A stretch of DNA of 5,088 nt from Candidatus Bathyarchaeota archaeon (GCA_029883255.1 JAOUJL010000116.1:1-5088), one strand, 5' to 3'; counted from the first letter of the stretch, positions 1 to 4,888 are shown. Notes: generated by a model not told the origin, from the sequence alone. Translations and numbers: made by a program.

Positions 1-39
1 CCACTCCAAACAGACAGCAAAACACAAACAAGAACCAAA

Positions 40-92
40 ACAAAACCTAAAAACAACTCTGACATGAGCCACGACCCCCCCTAGGTAGGGGG
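40..92 (+). repeat. Outer inverted repeat, left copy (G/C-run hairpin element)
   Basis: This segment matches the reverse complement of 3614-3665. The core AGCCACGACCCCC (67-79) is exact in both copies. It is followed in both by TAGG-pyrimidine-AGGGG after a C-run of variable length. Flanking similarity back to ACAAAA at position 40 is roughly two thirds to three quarters and is partly explained by the shared A/C-rich composition. The end of the unit is an imperfect hairpin: GACCCCCCCTA (73-83) faces TAGGGGGTC (86-94) across a 2-nt loop. The role is unknown: regulatory site, structured RNA or remnant of a duplicated upstream region. Confidence 0.55.
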
Positions 93-106
93 TCTATAAG
101 AGAGAG
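86..106 (+). repeat. Partial copy of the G-run/TCTATAA/GAGAGA repeat
   Basis: TAGGGGGTCTATAA (86-99) followed by GAGAGA repeats the heart of the larger element at 119-167, with five instead of seven G residues. The poly-A/TTATA part upstream and the CAAATAACG part downstream are missing. It is therefore a second, shorter tandem copy before sepF. TCTATAA is also a plausible TBP-binding sequence, so this could be a distal promoter element. Confidence 0.55.
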
Positions 107-118
107 AATAAGAAACTG

Positions 119-167
119 TAAAAAAAATTATAGGGGGGGTCTATAAAAGAGAGACATGCAAATAACG
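119..167 (+). repeat. 49-bp inverted repeat copy upstream of sepF
   Basis: The order of blocks is TAAAAAAAATTATA, a run of seven G, TCTATAAAAGAGAGAC, then AAATAACG. The reverse complement of 3366-3411 has the same blocks in the same order with about 90% identity and small indels: six G instead of seven, and TCTAAAGAGAGAGAC instead of TCTATAAAAGAGAGAC. In both places the element lies upstream of a gene and reads in the direction of that gene (sepF here, psmB there). TATAAAAG at 143-150 resembles a strong TATA box. Function not known; a shared operator, upstream activating site or distal promoter are the simplest options. Confidence 0.75.
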
Positions 168-201
168 GGACAAACATATGCACATGCTTGAATACCGAAA
201 A

Positions 202-216
202 AAGGAAAAATTTAAA
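202..216 (+). promoter_or_regulatory. Probable sepF promoter (BRE/TATA)
   Basis: A purine-rich stretch, AAGGAA, is followed by AAATTTAAA (208-216), which fits an archaeal BRE plus TATA box. Transcription would begin about 25 nt downstream, near 235-240. That leaves a 15-20 nt leader just long enough to include the Shine-Dalgarno sequence at 241-246. Confidence 0.6.
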
Positions 217-240
217 CTCCAAGTCACAACCAGACTAGTT

Positions 241-246
241 GAGGAG
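241..246 (+). promoter_or_regulatory. Ribosome binding site of sepF
   Basis: GAGGAG is separated by 8 nt from a TTG codon at 255. There is no ATG or GTG in frame that could serve instead, and the SepF-like protein begins exactly here, so this site decides the TTG start. Confidence 0.8.
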
Positions 247-254
247 AAATAAAC

Positions 255-635
255 TTGTCAAGTTTTGGAAAAGCAATCGACAAATTTGTCGACAGAATCA
301 AGAGAACCGAAAAACTAACCGAACAAACTCCTTCCACCAGCCTTCCCGCCAAAGTTTACCTAAGAGCTCTACCTCTACGCAACCTTGACGACGTAGACAC
401 AGTCAAACGCGAAGTCGAATCAGGAAACATCCTCATCCTAAGAGTCAGCCCACTCGCAAAAAAGAGCATCGAAGACATCAAACGCGCAGTGAACGAGCTA
501 TGCAAGTTTACTGAATCAGTAGGAGGAGACATAGCCCGACTAGGCGAAGAACGCGTAGTCATCACCCCCTCCTTCGTTCGAATATGGCGAGAAAAAACTG
601 CTGTCTCAGGAGAGGAAACACCTACCGCAGCTTGA
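255..635 (+). CDS. sepF: Archaeal cell division protein SepF
   Basis: A 126-residue protein of the SepF (DUF552) family, which in archaea anchors FtsZ filaments to the membrane at midcell. What is seen: an N-terminal stretch (residues 2-18, SSFGKAIDKFVDRIKRT) that can form an amphipathic membrane-binding helix; a polar linker (about 19-31); then the alpha/beta SepF core from about 33 to 112, including KVYLRALPLRNLDD, the ESGNILILRVSPLAKK strand-loop, and GGDIARLGEERVVITPSFVRIW near the end. A short polar tail (113-126) follows. Length and domain order are normal for the family. The start is TTG with a good Shine-Dalgarno 8 nt upstream. The last 14 bp overlap the 3' end of the convergent aCPSF1 gene. 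The coding strand is unusually rich in A and C. No ftsZ is present in this window, so the partnership rests on family knowledge. Confidence 0.9.
   Translation: MSSFGKAIDKFVDRIKRTEKLTEQTPSTSLPAKVYLRALPLRNLDDVDTVKREVESGNILILRVSPLAKKSIEDIKRAVNELCKFTESVGGDIARLGEERVVITPSFVRIWREKTAVSGEETPTAA
592..597 (-). terminator. Possible U-tract terminator of the psmB-aCPSF1 operon
   Basis: On the minus strand a run of six T, preceded by pyrimidine-rich sequence, lies about 25 nt beyond the aCPSF1 stop codon. Archaeal transcription ends at such U-tracts, and aCPSF1 itself acts on U-rich 3' ends. The site lies inside the coding sequence of sepF, antisense to it. Confidence 0.35.
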
Positions 636-2538
636 CAGTTTCTAAAATCTCTGGCACTGACGTTTCTATGTTAAACCTTCTCCGTAAAAAGTTCGCAAGA
701 CCCAAACATTTTGCTCTCTCGCCGTGGCACACAATTATTCTCTCAGGCTTCGGCATGAGTTGGCGGATATAATTAATGATCTGTCTCCTGTCGGAATGCC
801 CAGAAAAGCCATCAATAGTTTCAGCCTTCATATTCGATTTTATGATTTCAATTTTTCCTTCACTATTTATTATAGGCGTTTCCGCTAGGCCCTTTTGTAC
901 CCTGCGCCCTCGTGTTCCCTCAATTTGATAACTCACAAAGATTATTGTATTGCGTTCATCTGATGCCAAACGCTTAAAGTAATCTATCACCGGCCCGCCC
1001 TCAAGCATGCCGGAAGTCGCTATGATAATGCATTGCTCTCCGTCCACAATTTCTTCTCGGGCACTGGGGTGCTCCACAATGGTGAAATAATCCGATTGAA
1101 ACGGGTTAACTCCCTCATGCAGAATGCTGTCTCGCACTTCCCTTGCCAAATACTCTGGATAAGCCGTATGGATCGCAGTTGCCTCAGAAATCATGCCCTC
1201 AATAAATACAGGCGCTTCCCTCATCAGTCCTCGTCGCATATACCCATCAATGACCAGCATAATCTCTTGAGCTCTGCCGACTGCTGGAACTGGGATTAAA
1301 ACTTTGCCTCCCATGTCTAAAGTGCTGTTTATAACCGCCGTAAGTTTTTCTTCAACTTCCGCTCTAGATGGCATTACATCTTGCGGAGCTCCATACGTGC
1401 TTTCAGTTATTATGGTCTCTACTCTGGGAAACTCTGCGACCGCAGGTTCAAGAAGCATCGTTTTCCCGTATTTGTAATCGCCTGTATAGACAATGTTATG
1501 CAAACCTTCTCCAATGTGCAAGTGAACGATCGATGAACCTAAAATGTGTCCAGCGTTGTGAAGGGTTAAACGAACATCTGGAGCTATGTCAGTTACGGCG
1601 CCGTATCGCAGGGGGATCGTGTGCAACACAGTTTGCCGTACATCTCTTTGATCGTATGGTGGCATCACCCCTTGTTTACTCGCTACGTCAAGATAGTCTA
1701 ATTGAAGCAAAGTCATTAGATTTGATGTGGGTGCTGAACAATAAACCGGACCATCATATCCATATTTGAAAAGAAATGGGAGGAAGCCACAGTGGTCTAA
1801 ATGTGAATGGCTTATTACAACAGCGTCTAACGTGCCTAAATCAAACTGAGGTGCGTCGAGTCTTGGGAAGGTTAAGAGCGAATTTGAGGAGCCTGGGTTT
1901 ATGCCACAATCCAGTAGGACTTGGCTTTCCCTTGTTTGTACAAGGATGGCGGATCTTCCCACTTGTTGAAAACCACCTAGCGCGGAGATCCGGATGTCTC
2001 CGGCTCCGTAAACTGTTGGTCTGAAAATTCTTTCGCCCACTGTACGGAGTATTCTTTCTCGTTCCTTGCTTTCGGTGTGGAGATAATGTCGCATGTGGGC
2101 CATGATTTTAGATGGTATTGGAGGGCTCCTTAGAACGCGGGGTCTCCATCTTGATTGTTTTATGATTTCTTGTAGGATAACCCCGTTTTTTCCAATGACC
2201 AAGCCGGGCTTTTCAGCTTCGATAATGACCTCGCCGAGGCTGGGGTCAAAACTCATTCCTGAAATTTGTGCTTCTGGAGGAACTACTTCCTGTATGATTT
2301 TTTCGGTGTCCTTCTCTGGCAGTCTTACCGAGGGGTCGGAACGTACAACGATTCGTTTTCTGATTAAGTTGACGATGTCTGCGATTACGTAACTTTGTTC
2401 GATGAGAACCTCTGGCTTTTTTGTGTAAATGGCTAGAGCTGGGCCTTCAAATTCTATTCGTGTGATTTCTGCTTCTTTAGGGACACGTTCTAATATGGAT
2501 TGGCTCATTTGTACTTTTGTTTTGTCAAATGTTGTCAC
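622..2538 (-). CDS. fttA: aCPSF1 / FttA: KH-MBL-beta-CASP ribonuclease and transcription termination factor
   Basis: This 638-residue protein has the full domain set of archaeal CPSF1. Two KH-type domains come first, the second with a GKNG loop at 116-119. A metallo-beta-lactamase domain follows, with HSHLDH at 244-249, the later zinc ligand in NAGH (H331) and YTGD (D354). Then comes the beta-CASP insertion, with motif A in TEST (E379), motif B in GFSGHSD (H581) and motif C in CHGE (H605). All metal-binding and catalytic residues are present, so the enzyme should be active. Family members cleave nascent RNA at U-rich 3' ends, terminate transcription by archaeal RNA polymerase and have 5'-3' exonuclease activity. 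The chosen start is GTG with a GAGGAG 11 nt upstream; an internal ATG at codon 11 lacks a visible ribosome binding site. The gene lies 16 bp behind psmB, a common archaeal pairing, and overlaps sepF by 14 bp at its 3' end. Confidence 0.97.
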   Translation of the reverse strand: MTTFDKTKVQMSQSILERVPKEAEITRIEFEGPALAIYTKKPEVLIEQSYVIADIVNLIRKRIVVRSDPSVRLPEKDTEKIIQEVVPPEAQISGMSFDPSLGEVIIEAEKPGLVIGKNGVILQEIIKQSRWRPRVLRSPPIPSKIMAHMRHYLHTESKERERILRTVGERIFRPTVYGAGDIRISALGGFQQVGRSAILVQTRESQVLLDCGINPGSSNSLLTFPRLDAPQFDLGTLDAVVISHSHLDHCGFLPFLFKYGYDGPVYCSAPTSNLMTLLQLDYLDVASKQGVMPPYDQRDVRQTVLHTIPLRYGAVTDIAPDVRLTLHNAGHILGSSIVHLHIGEGLHNIVYTGDYKYGKTMLLEPAVAEFPRVETIITESTYGAPQDVMPSRAEVEEKLTAVINSTLDMGGKVLIPVPAVGRAQEIMLVIDGYMRRGLMREAPVFIEGMISEATAIHTAYPEYLAREVRDSILHEGVNPFQSDYFTIVEHPSAREEIVDGEQCIIIATSGMLEGGPVIDYFKRLASDERNTIIFVSYQIEGTRGRRVQKGLAETPIINSEGKIEIIKSNMKAETIDGFSGHSDRRQIINYIRQLMPKPERIIVCHGERAKCLGLANFLRRRFNIETSVPEILETVKLR

Positions 2539-2550
2539 GCTTTGTTATCG

Positions 2551-2556
2551 CTCCTC
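2551..2556 (-). promoter_or_regulatory. Ribosome binding site of aCPSF1, overlapping the psmB stop
   Basis: On the minus strand GAGGAG shares bases with the psmB stop codon TGA (2557-2555) and stands 12 nt before the GTG start of aCPSF1. This places terminating ribosomes on the binding site and suggests translational coupling of the two genes. There is no room for a separate promoter. Confidence 0.7.
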
Positions 2557-3190
2557 ACGAGCCTCCTAGGATGTTTCCTTTTTCTTCATCGTTTAATTCG
2601 TGAAATCCTTTCTCATCTATGATTGCTACGTCGAAGCTGTCTCCGCTTGCAGCGTCTCTTTTCATAGCTGAGTTAACGGCACGCACCACTACAGATAAGA
2701 GATCTTTAATTATCATGTTTTCTTTGTATTTGTCTTCCAGTACTCCATAGGCTATGGGAGAACCTGAACCTGTGGCGACGCATTTTTCTTCGGTTAAGCT
2801 GCCGAATGGGTCTAACGAAAATATGTGTGGTCCTGTGTCATCGACGCCTCCGACGAGAACTTGGGCTATCAATGGTGCTAGGCGAGCTGAGAACAGTAGG
2901 TTTGCGATGAGTCTGGCTGCTGAGTTTATTGGTATTGGGCGTTTGGTGTCTAGTTTGTATAGTTGTGCGTTTGCTTTGAGGATGTCTACTGTTCGTTGTG
3001 CGTCGGCGACGCTTCCTGAGATGGTCATTGCTAGGTGGTTGTCGATTTTGTATACTTTTTTTCCTTTTTTGTGGGCTACGAAGTATCCCATTGTTACGCG
3101 GGTGTCTGAGGCTAGGATGACTCCGTTTTTGCAGATTACTCCTATTGTTGTTGTTCCTTTTAGTGTTGAGCGATCTGGATTTTGTTGCAT
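2555..3190 (-). CDS. psmB: 20S proteasome beta subunit (catalytic)
   Basis: The protein is an N-terminal-nucleophile hydrolase of the beta proteasome family, which forms the inner proteolytic rings of the 20S core. From the start used here it has 211 residues. A 12-residue propeptide ending in LKG precedes the mature TTTIGV, so T13 becomes the catalytic Thr1. Counted from Thr1, D17, R19 and K33 are in place, and the GSGS (S129) and DAASGDS (D166/S169) motifs are also present, so the subunit should be active. An in-frame ATG at 3274 would add 28 residues. I prefer the ATG at 3190 because GAGAGG lies 8 nt before it, the upstream ATG has no such site, and short propeptides are usual in archaea. 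The gene leads an operon with aCPSF1. Its coding strand is A/C-rich, as in sepF. Confidence 0.95.
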   Translation of the reverse strand: MQQNPDRSTLKGTTTIGVICKNGVILASDTRVTMGYFVAHKKGKKVYKIDNHLAMTISGSVADAQRTVDILKANAQLYKLDTKRPIPINSAARLIANLLFSARLAPLIAQVLVGGVDDTGPHIFSLDPFGSLTEEKCVATGSGSPIAYGVLEDKYKENMIIKDLLSVVVRAVNSAMKRDAASGDSFDVAIIDEKGFHELNDEEKGNILGGS

Positions 3191-3198
3191 TTGTTGTT

Positions 3199-3204
3199 CC
3201 TCTC
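3199..3204 (-). promoter_or_regulatory. Ribosome binding site of psmB
   Basis: GAGAGG on the minus strand is 8 nt from the ATG at 3190-3188. It is the main argument for the shorter psmB, since the alternative ATG at 3274 is preceded only by an A/T-rich stretch. Confidence 0.65.
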
Positions 3205-3365
3205 GGATAATTGTTTGTTCCCAAGAGATTTTCTCGGGAGAAGTGAGAATGATGTATTCATGGAGTGTTTGCATAAAAACTTTACGTTATTTTTTTGTTT
3301 TTGTGGTGGTTTGTGAGAAGTTGACTTTTTAGGAATAGCTGTGTTTTCTGTGTGTGTTTTTGTTG

Positions 3366-3411
3366 CGTTATTTGTATGTCTCTCTCTTTAGACCCCCCTA
3401 TAATTTTTTTA
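3366..3411 (-). repeat. 46-bp inverted repeat copy upstream of psmB
   Basis: Read on the minus strand it has TAAAAAAATTATA, six G, TCTAAAGAGAGAGAC, then CAAATAACG, matching 119-167 block by block. Its downstream edge is 91 bp from the ATG at 3274 and 175 bp from the preferred psmB start. The sepF copy ends 87 bp before its gene. The TATAAAAG of the sepF copy is reduced to TAAAG here, so conservation favours the G-run and the GAGAGAC/AAATAACG parts over a TATA function. Confidence 0.75.
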
Positions 3412-3480
3412 GTTTTTCACAAAGCTTGTTTTTGTTTGGTTTTTTGAAATTAAGCTTGAGAACGGTTTATCCCACGTCTG

Positions 3481-3550
3481 GAAAAGACGGGAAAAGGTGG
3501 GAAAAGGCTGAAAAAGGTATGAAAAGGTGAGGAAAGGTGGGAATCGACGG
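3481..3550 (+). repeat. Seven tandem 10-bp repeats with phased A-tracts
   Basis: The stretch divides exactly into decamers: GAAAAGACGG, GAAAAGGTGG, GAAAAGGCTG, AAAAAGGTAT, GAAAAGGTGA, GGAAAGGTGG, GAATCGACGG. The consensus is GAAAAGGTGG. The A-runs start at 3482, 3492, 3502, 3511, 3522 and 3533, that is once per helical turn, which is the classical layout for intrinsically curved DNA. An array of protein-binding sites on one face of the helix would look the same. The unit is far too short, and without spacers, for CRISPR. A small inverted pair CGTCT/AGACG (3475-3479 and 3485-3489) sits at its left edge. Confidence 0.85.
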
Positions 3551-3594
3551 CGGCTGTATTGAAGAATGCTGTTTTCATGTGATGTTGCAAACGC

Positions 3595-3620
3595 GCAGGG
3601 TCTTTAACGAGTTCCCCTGC
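3595..3620 (+). other. Hairpin GCAGGG / CCCTGC
   Basis: GCAGGG (3595-3600) pairs with CCCTGC (3615-3620) across a 14-nt loop. A competing hairpin can form between CCCC (3614-3617) and GGGG (3625-3628), the equivalent of the G/C-run hairpin at 73-94. The two are mutually exclusive. No T-run follows directly, so it is not a typical intrinsic terminator, and it does not fold as a tRNA. Confidence 0.35.
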
Positions 3621-3665
3621 CTATGGGGGTCGTGGCTTGTGCCAGATTTGTGGTTTGGATTTTGT
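3614..3665 (-). repeat. Outer inverted repeat, right copy
   Basis: The minus strand carries AGCCACGACCCCC (3637-3625) followed by ATAGGCAGGGG, matching 67-91. Similarity extends upstream through TCTGGCACA and an ACAAAA block, at lower identity. Together with 119-167 and 3366-3411 it makes a mirror-ordered set: outer repeat, inner repeat, genes, inner repeat, outer repeat. Confidence 0.55.
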
Positions 3666-3713
3666 TTCTGAGCTTGCTGAAGGTTCTGTTTACGCGTGGT
3701 TACGTGAGTTTTT

Positions 3714-3729
3714 TGTGAAAAGTTTTATT
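3714..3729 (+). promoter_or_regulatory. Weak TATA-like candidate for the C_GCAxxG gene
   Basis: GTGAAAAG followed by TTTTATTG (3722-3729) lies about 19 bp before the first ATG at 3744. No Shine-Dalgarno is visible there, so a leaderless transcript beginning near 3744-3756 is possible. The match to a TATA box is mediocre. Confidence 0.3.
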
Positions 3730-3743
3730 GTTTTGGCGTAATT

Positions 3744-4246
3744 ATGGTTTGTTGGATGGTGATGGGTTTGGAGAGGGGTTTTGCTGATGAAGCTGATAAG
3801 GCTGTTATGTTGTTTAGTTCGGGTTTTAACTGTGCTGAGGCTGTTTTGTCTGTTTTGTGTCAGAGGATGGAGAAGCTAGTAAGTCTTGTGGTAGGGCTGT
3901 TCCTTCTGTTGCGACTGGTTTTGGTGGTGGGATTGATAGATCTGGTGGGACTTGTGGGGCTTTGAGTGGGGCTGTGATGGCTGTTGGATTGATGGTCGGG
4001 CATCGTAGGGCTGATGATTTGGAGCGGAAGTATATGGTCTATGATTTGGTTTCGGGGATGATTGGGGAATTTGAGAGGGAGTTTGGCTCAAGTTCTTGTA
4101 GGGATTTGACTGGGGCTGATTTGAGGGTCGGAGAAGAGCGTCTGAGATTTCGTTCTCAAAAGGTGGAGGATAAGGTTTGTTCCAAGTTTGTTAAGTGGTG
4201 TGTGAGCCAGGGGGCAAGGTTGTTGGATGAGCTTAGGGAGGGCTGA
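3744..4246 (+). pseudogene. C_GCAxxG_C_C family gene, broken by a -1 frameshift (whole locus)
   Basis: Two overlapping frames make up one C_GCAxxG_C_C (PF09719/TIGR01909-type) protein of about 167 residues. The first frame, from ATG 3744, gives the N-terminal part with AVMLFSSGFNCAEAVLSV and its conserved NCAEAV cysteine; it then runs into low-complexity V/L/G residues until the stop at 3963-3965. The family sequence resumes one frame back, at VPSVATGFGGG. The second frame is closed by a stop at 3836-3838, so the shift must lie after that. One extra T in the T4 run at 3853-3856 would restore a continuous AEAVLSVFVSEDG. Causes could be a real 1-nt deletion, a sequencing or assembly error in a homopolymer, or recoding; I see no classical slippery heptamer. 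ATGs at 3756 and 3762 are alternative starts. The coding strand is G/T-rich, opposite to sepF and psmB. Confidence 0.75.
3857..4246 (+). CDS. C_GCAxxG_C_C family redox protein, main intact frame
   Basis: This frame holds most of the family domain: GFGGGI (21-26), GTCGALSGAVMAVGL (31-45, the GCAxxG-type cysteine motif), a helical segment, FGSSSCRDLTGADL (76-89, third conserved cysteine) and VCSKFVKWC near the C-terminus (fourth cysteine at 108, an additional one at 115). The family is a small cysteine-rich, putatively redox-active or metal-binding protein, often found in anaerobes; no specific reaction is established. The GTG at 3857 is only the first start codon in this frame, without a ribosome binding site, and the first conserved cysteine lies upstream in the other frame. 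A stand-alone product would therefore be N-terminally truncated. Confidence 0.65.
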   Translation: MSEDGEASKSCGRAVPSVATGFGGGIDRSGGTCGALSGAVMAVGLMVGHRRADDLERKYMVYDLVSGMIGEFEREFGSSSCRDLTGADLRVGEERLRFRSQKVEDKVCSKFVKWCVSQGARLLDELREG

Positions 4247-4548
4247 TAAAGACAGCCACACGCACAACCTTCTACCCGGGTCTGCTATATGATCCAAATA
4301 GATTTTTGATGCTTATATCAATGTGCGCATGCGACTGAGAGCATATTTGAAGCCTAATATGCATGTATCAGAGGCTAATATCGTGGGCTGATTTCTCCTA
4401 TCGTATTTCCATAAAATGGCTAAATCGGCATATTTGTTCAGTGTTAGCACTGGACCCCGATAAGACAGCATCCCTGCAGAATCTCGCTCAGATTGTGTGA
4501 TGCACAAGACTTTCAAGGAGTGAATGTTATAATGGAAATTGTGGTGTT
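4247..4548. other. Intergenic region without a recognisable gene
   Basis: About 300 bp of balanced composition follow the strongly G/T-biased stretch that ends near 4250. I see a palindrome ACCCGGGT (4274-4281), a short T5 run (4303-4307) that could be a weak terminator, AGCCT/AGGCT inverted arms with similar TAATAT flanks around 4351-4380, and an AAGGAG at 4515-4520. A 67-codon minus-strand frame (4313-4516) has no family signature, no ribosome binding site evidence and no supporting context. No tRNA fold was found. Confidence 0.5.
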
Positions 4549-4866
4549 ATGCCTTTATTCATGGTGAGGAAAGAAGCTTTTGACTCGTGCAGATTTGGTA
4601 AGAGAGATGTGGATTTGAGAGCAGTCAAGCCTCAATGGAAAAACAGCAAGGCAGGAGACATAGCTACTATCCAATGTGGAAAAGGCCTTCTTAGAAAGAG
4701 GATTACGAAGGTTCATAGGGGTTCACTAGCGAGAATCTTTAAAGATGTAAATTATAAGCGAGTATTTCCTGAAGCCTCAACCGTGTTTGAAGCTGTTAAG
4801 GCAACGAGAGAATTTTACCCAGATGCAGATGAGTTCATGGCTTTTGAGTTGGAAGATGTCATTTAA
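4549..4866 (+). CDS. Small ASCH / PUA-like domain protein
   Basis: A 105-residue protein that matches the ASCH fold pattern from end to end. It has an N-terminal strand (PLFMVRKEAFDSC), a basic turn and strand (FGKRDVDLRAV, 16-26), a GD turn (36-37) introducing the strand IATIQCG, GKGLLRKRITKVHRG as the core strand pair, a helical part with VFPEASTVFEAVKATREFYP, and a final FMAFELEDV strand. ASCH domains resemble PUA domains and are thought to bind RNA or nucleotides; some act on modified nucleosides. The substrate here is unknown. ATG 4549 is the first start codon in the frame and fits the domain edge; ATG 4561 is a shorter choice. No good Shine-Dalgarno stands at the usual distance: AAGGAG is 28 nt upstream and better placed for an out-of-frame ATG at 4532. 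Confidence 0.7.
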   Translation: MPLFMVRKEAFDSCRFGKRDVDLRAVKPQWKNSKAGDIATIQCGKGLLRKRITKVHRGSLARIFKDVNYKRVFPEASTVFEAVKATREFYPDADEFMAFELEDVI

Positions 4867-4888
4867 TCTATGCAGTTATCATTGCAAA

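Larger units (their letters stand above)
3191..3743. other. Divergent intergenic region psmB / C_GCAxxG gene
   Basis: About 550 bp separate psmB from the next gene. The + strand is strikingly G/T-rich: for example 3301-3360 has 19 G and 3 C. In order it contains A/T-rich candidate psmB promoter sequence (3272-3333, no single convincing TATA box; GTTTTTATG at 3280-3272 on the minus strand is one option), the inverted repeat copy 3366-3411, T-runs, the 10-bp repeats 3481-3550, a hairpin at 3595-3620 and the outer repeat 3614-3665. I see no convincing coding sequence in it. Confidence 0.6.

Noticed and set aside
119..167. Archaeal origin recognition box (ORB)
   Set aside because: A G-run is present, but the usual TTCCA-n-GAAA half of an ORB is missing; only the skew switch keeps the origin idea open.
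1033..2392. Several 82-133 codon plus-strand open frames across this range
   Set aside because: They are antisense shadows of aCPSF1, whose domains and catalytic motifs are complete on the minus strand; their translations show no family pattern.
2754..3332. 192-codon plus-strand open frame
   Set aside because: Antisense to psmB; low stop-codon density is a by-product of the G/T-rich strand. The psmB frame has all catalytic residues.
3481..3550. CRISPR array
   Set aside because: Units of 10 bp without spacers and with divergent copies; no cas gene in the window.
3595..3640. tRNA or tRNA fragment
   Set aside because: Stems of G/C runs are present, but there is no T-loop consensus, anticodon arm or acceptor pairing.
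40..3665. Composite transposon or integrated element defined by the inverted repeats
   Set aside because: No transposase or integrase, no target-site duplication seen, and the enclosed genes are core archaeal housekeeping genes in a known order (psmB-aCPSF1).
3876..4091. 71-codon minus-strand frame rich in S, P, H and Q
   Set aside because: Antisense of the G/T-rich C_GCAxxG gene; low-complexity translation typical of a shadow frame.
4303..4390. C/D box small RNA (TGATGC near 4305, CTGA near 4334 and 4387)
   Set aside because: The C box is poor, no terminal stem is seen, and spacing alone is not sufficient.
4313..4516. 67-codon minus-strand frame in the intergenic region
   Set aside because: No recognisable motif, no clear promoter or ribosome binding site, and balanced composition; cannot be supported as a gene.
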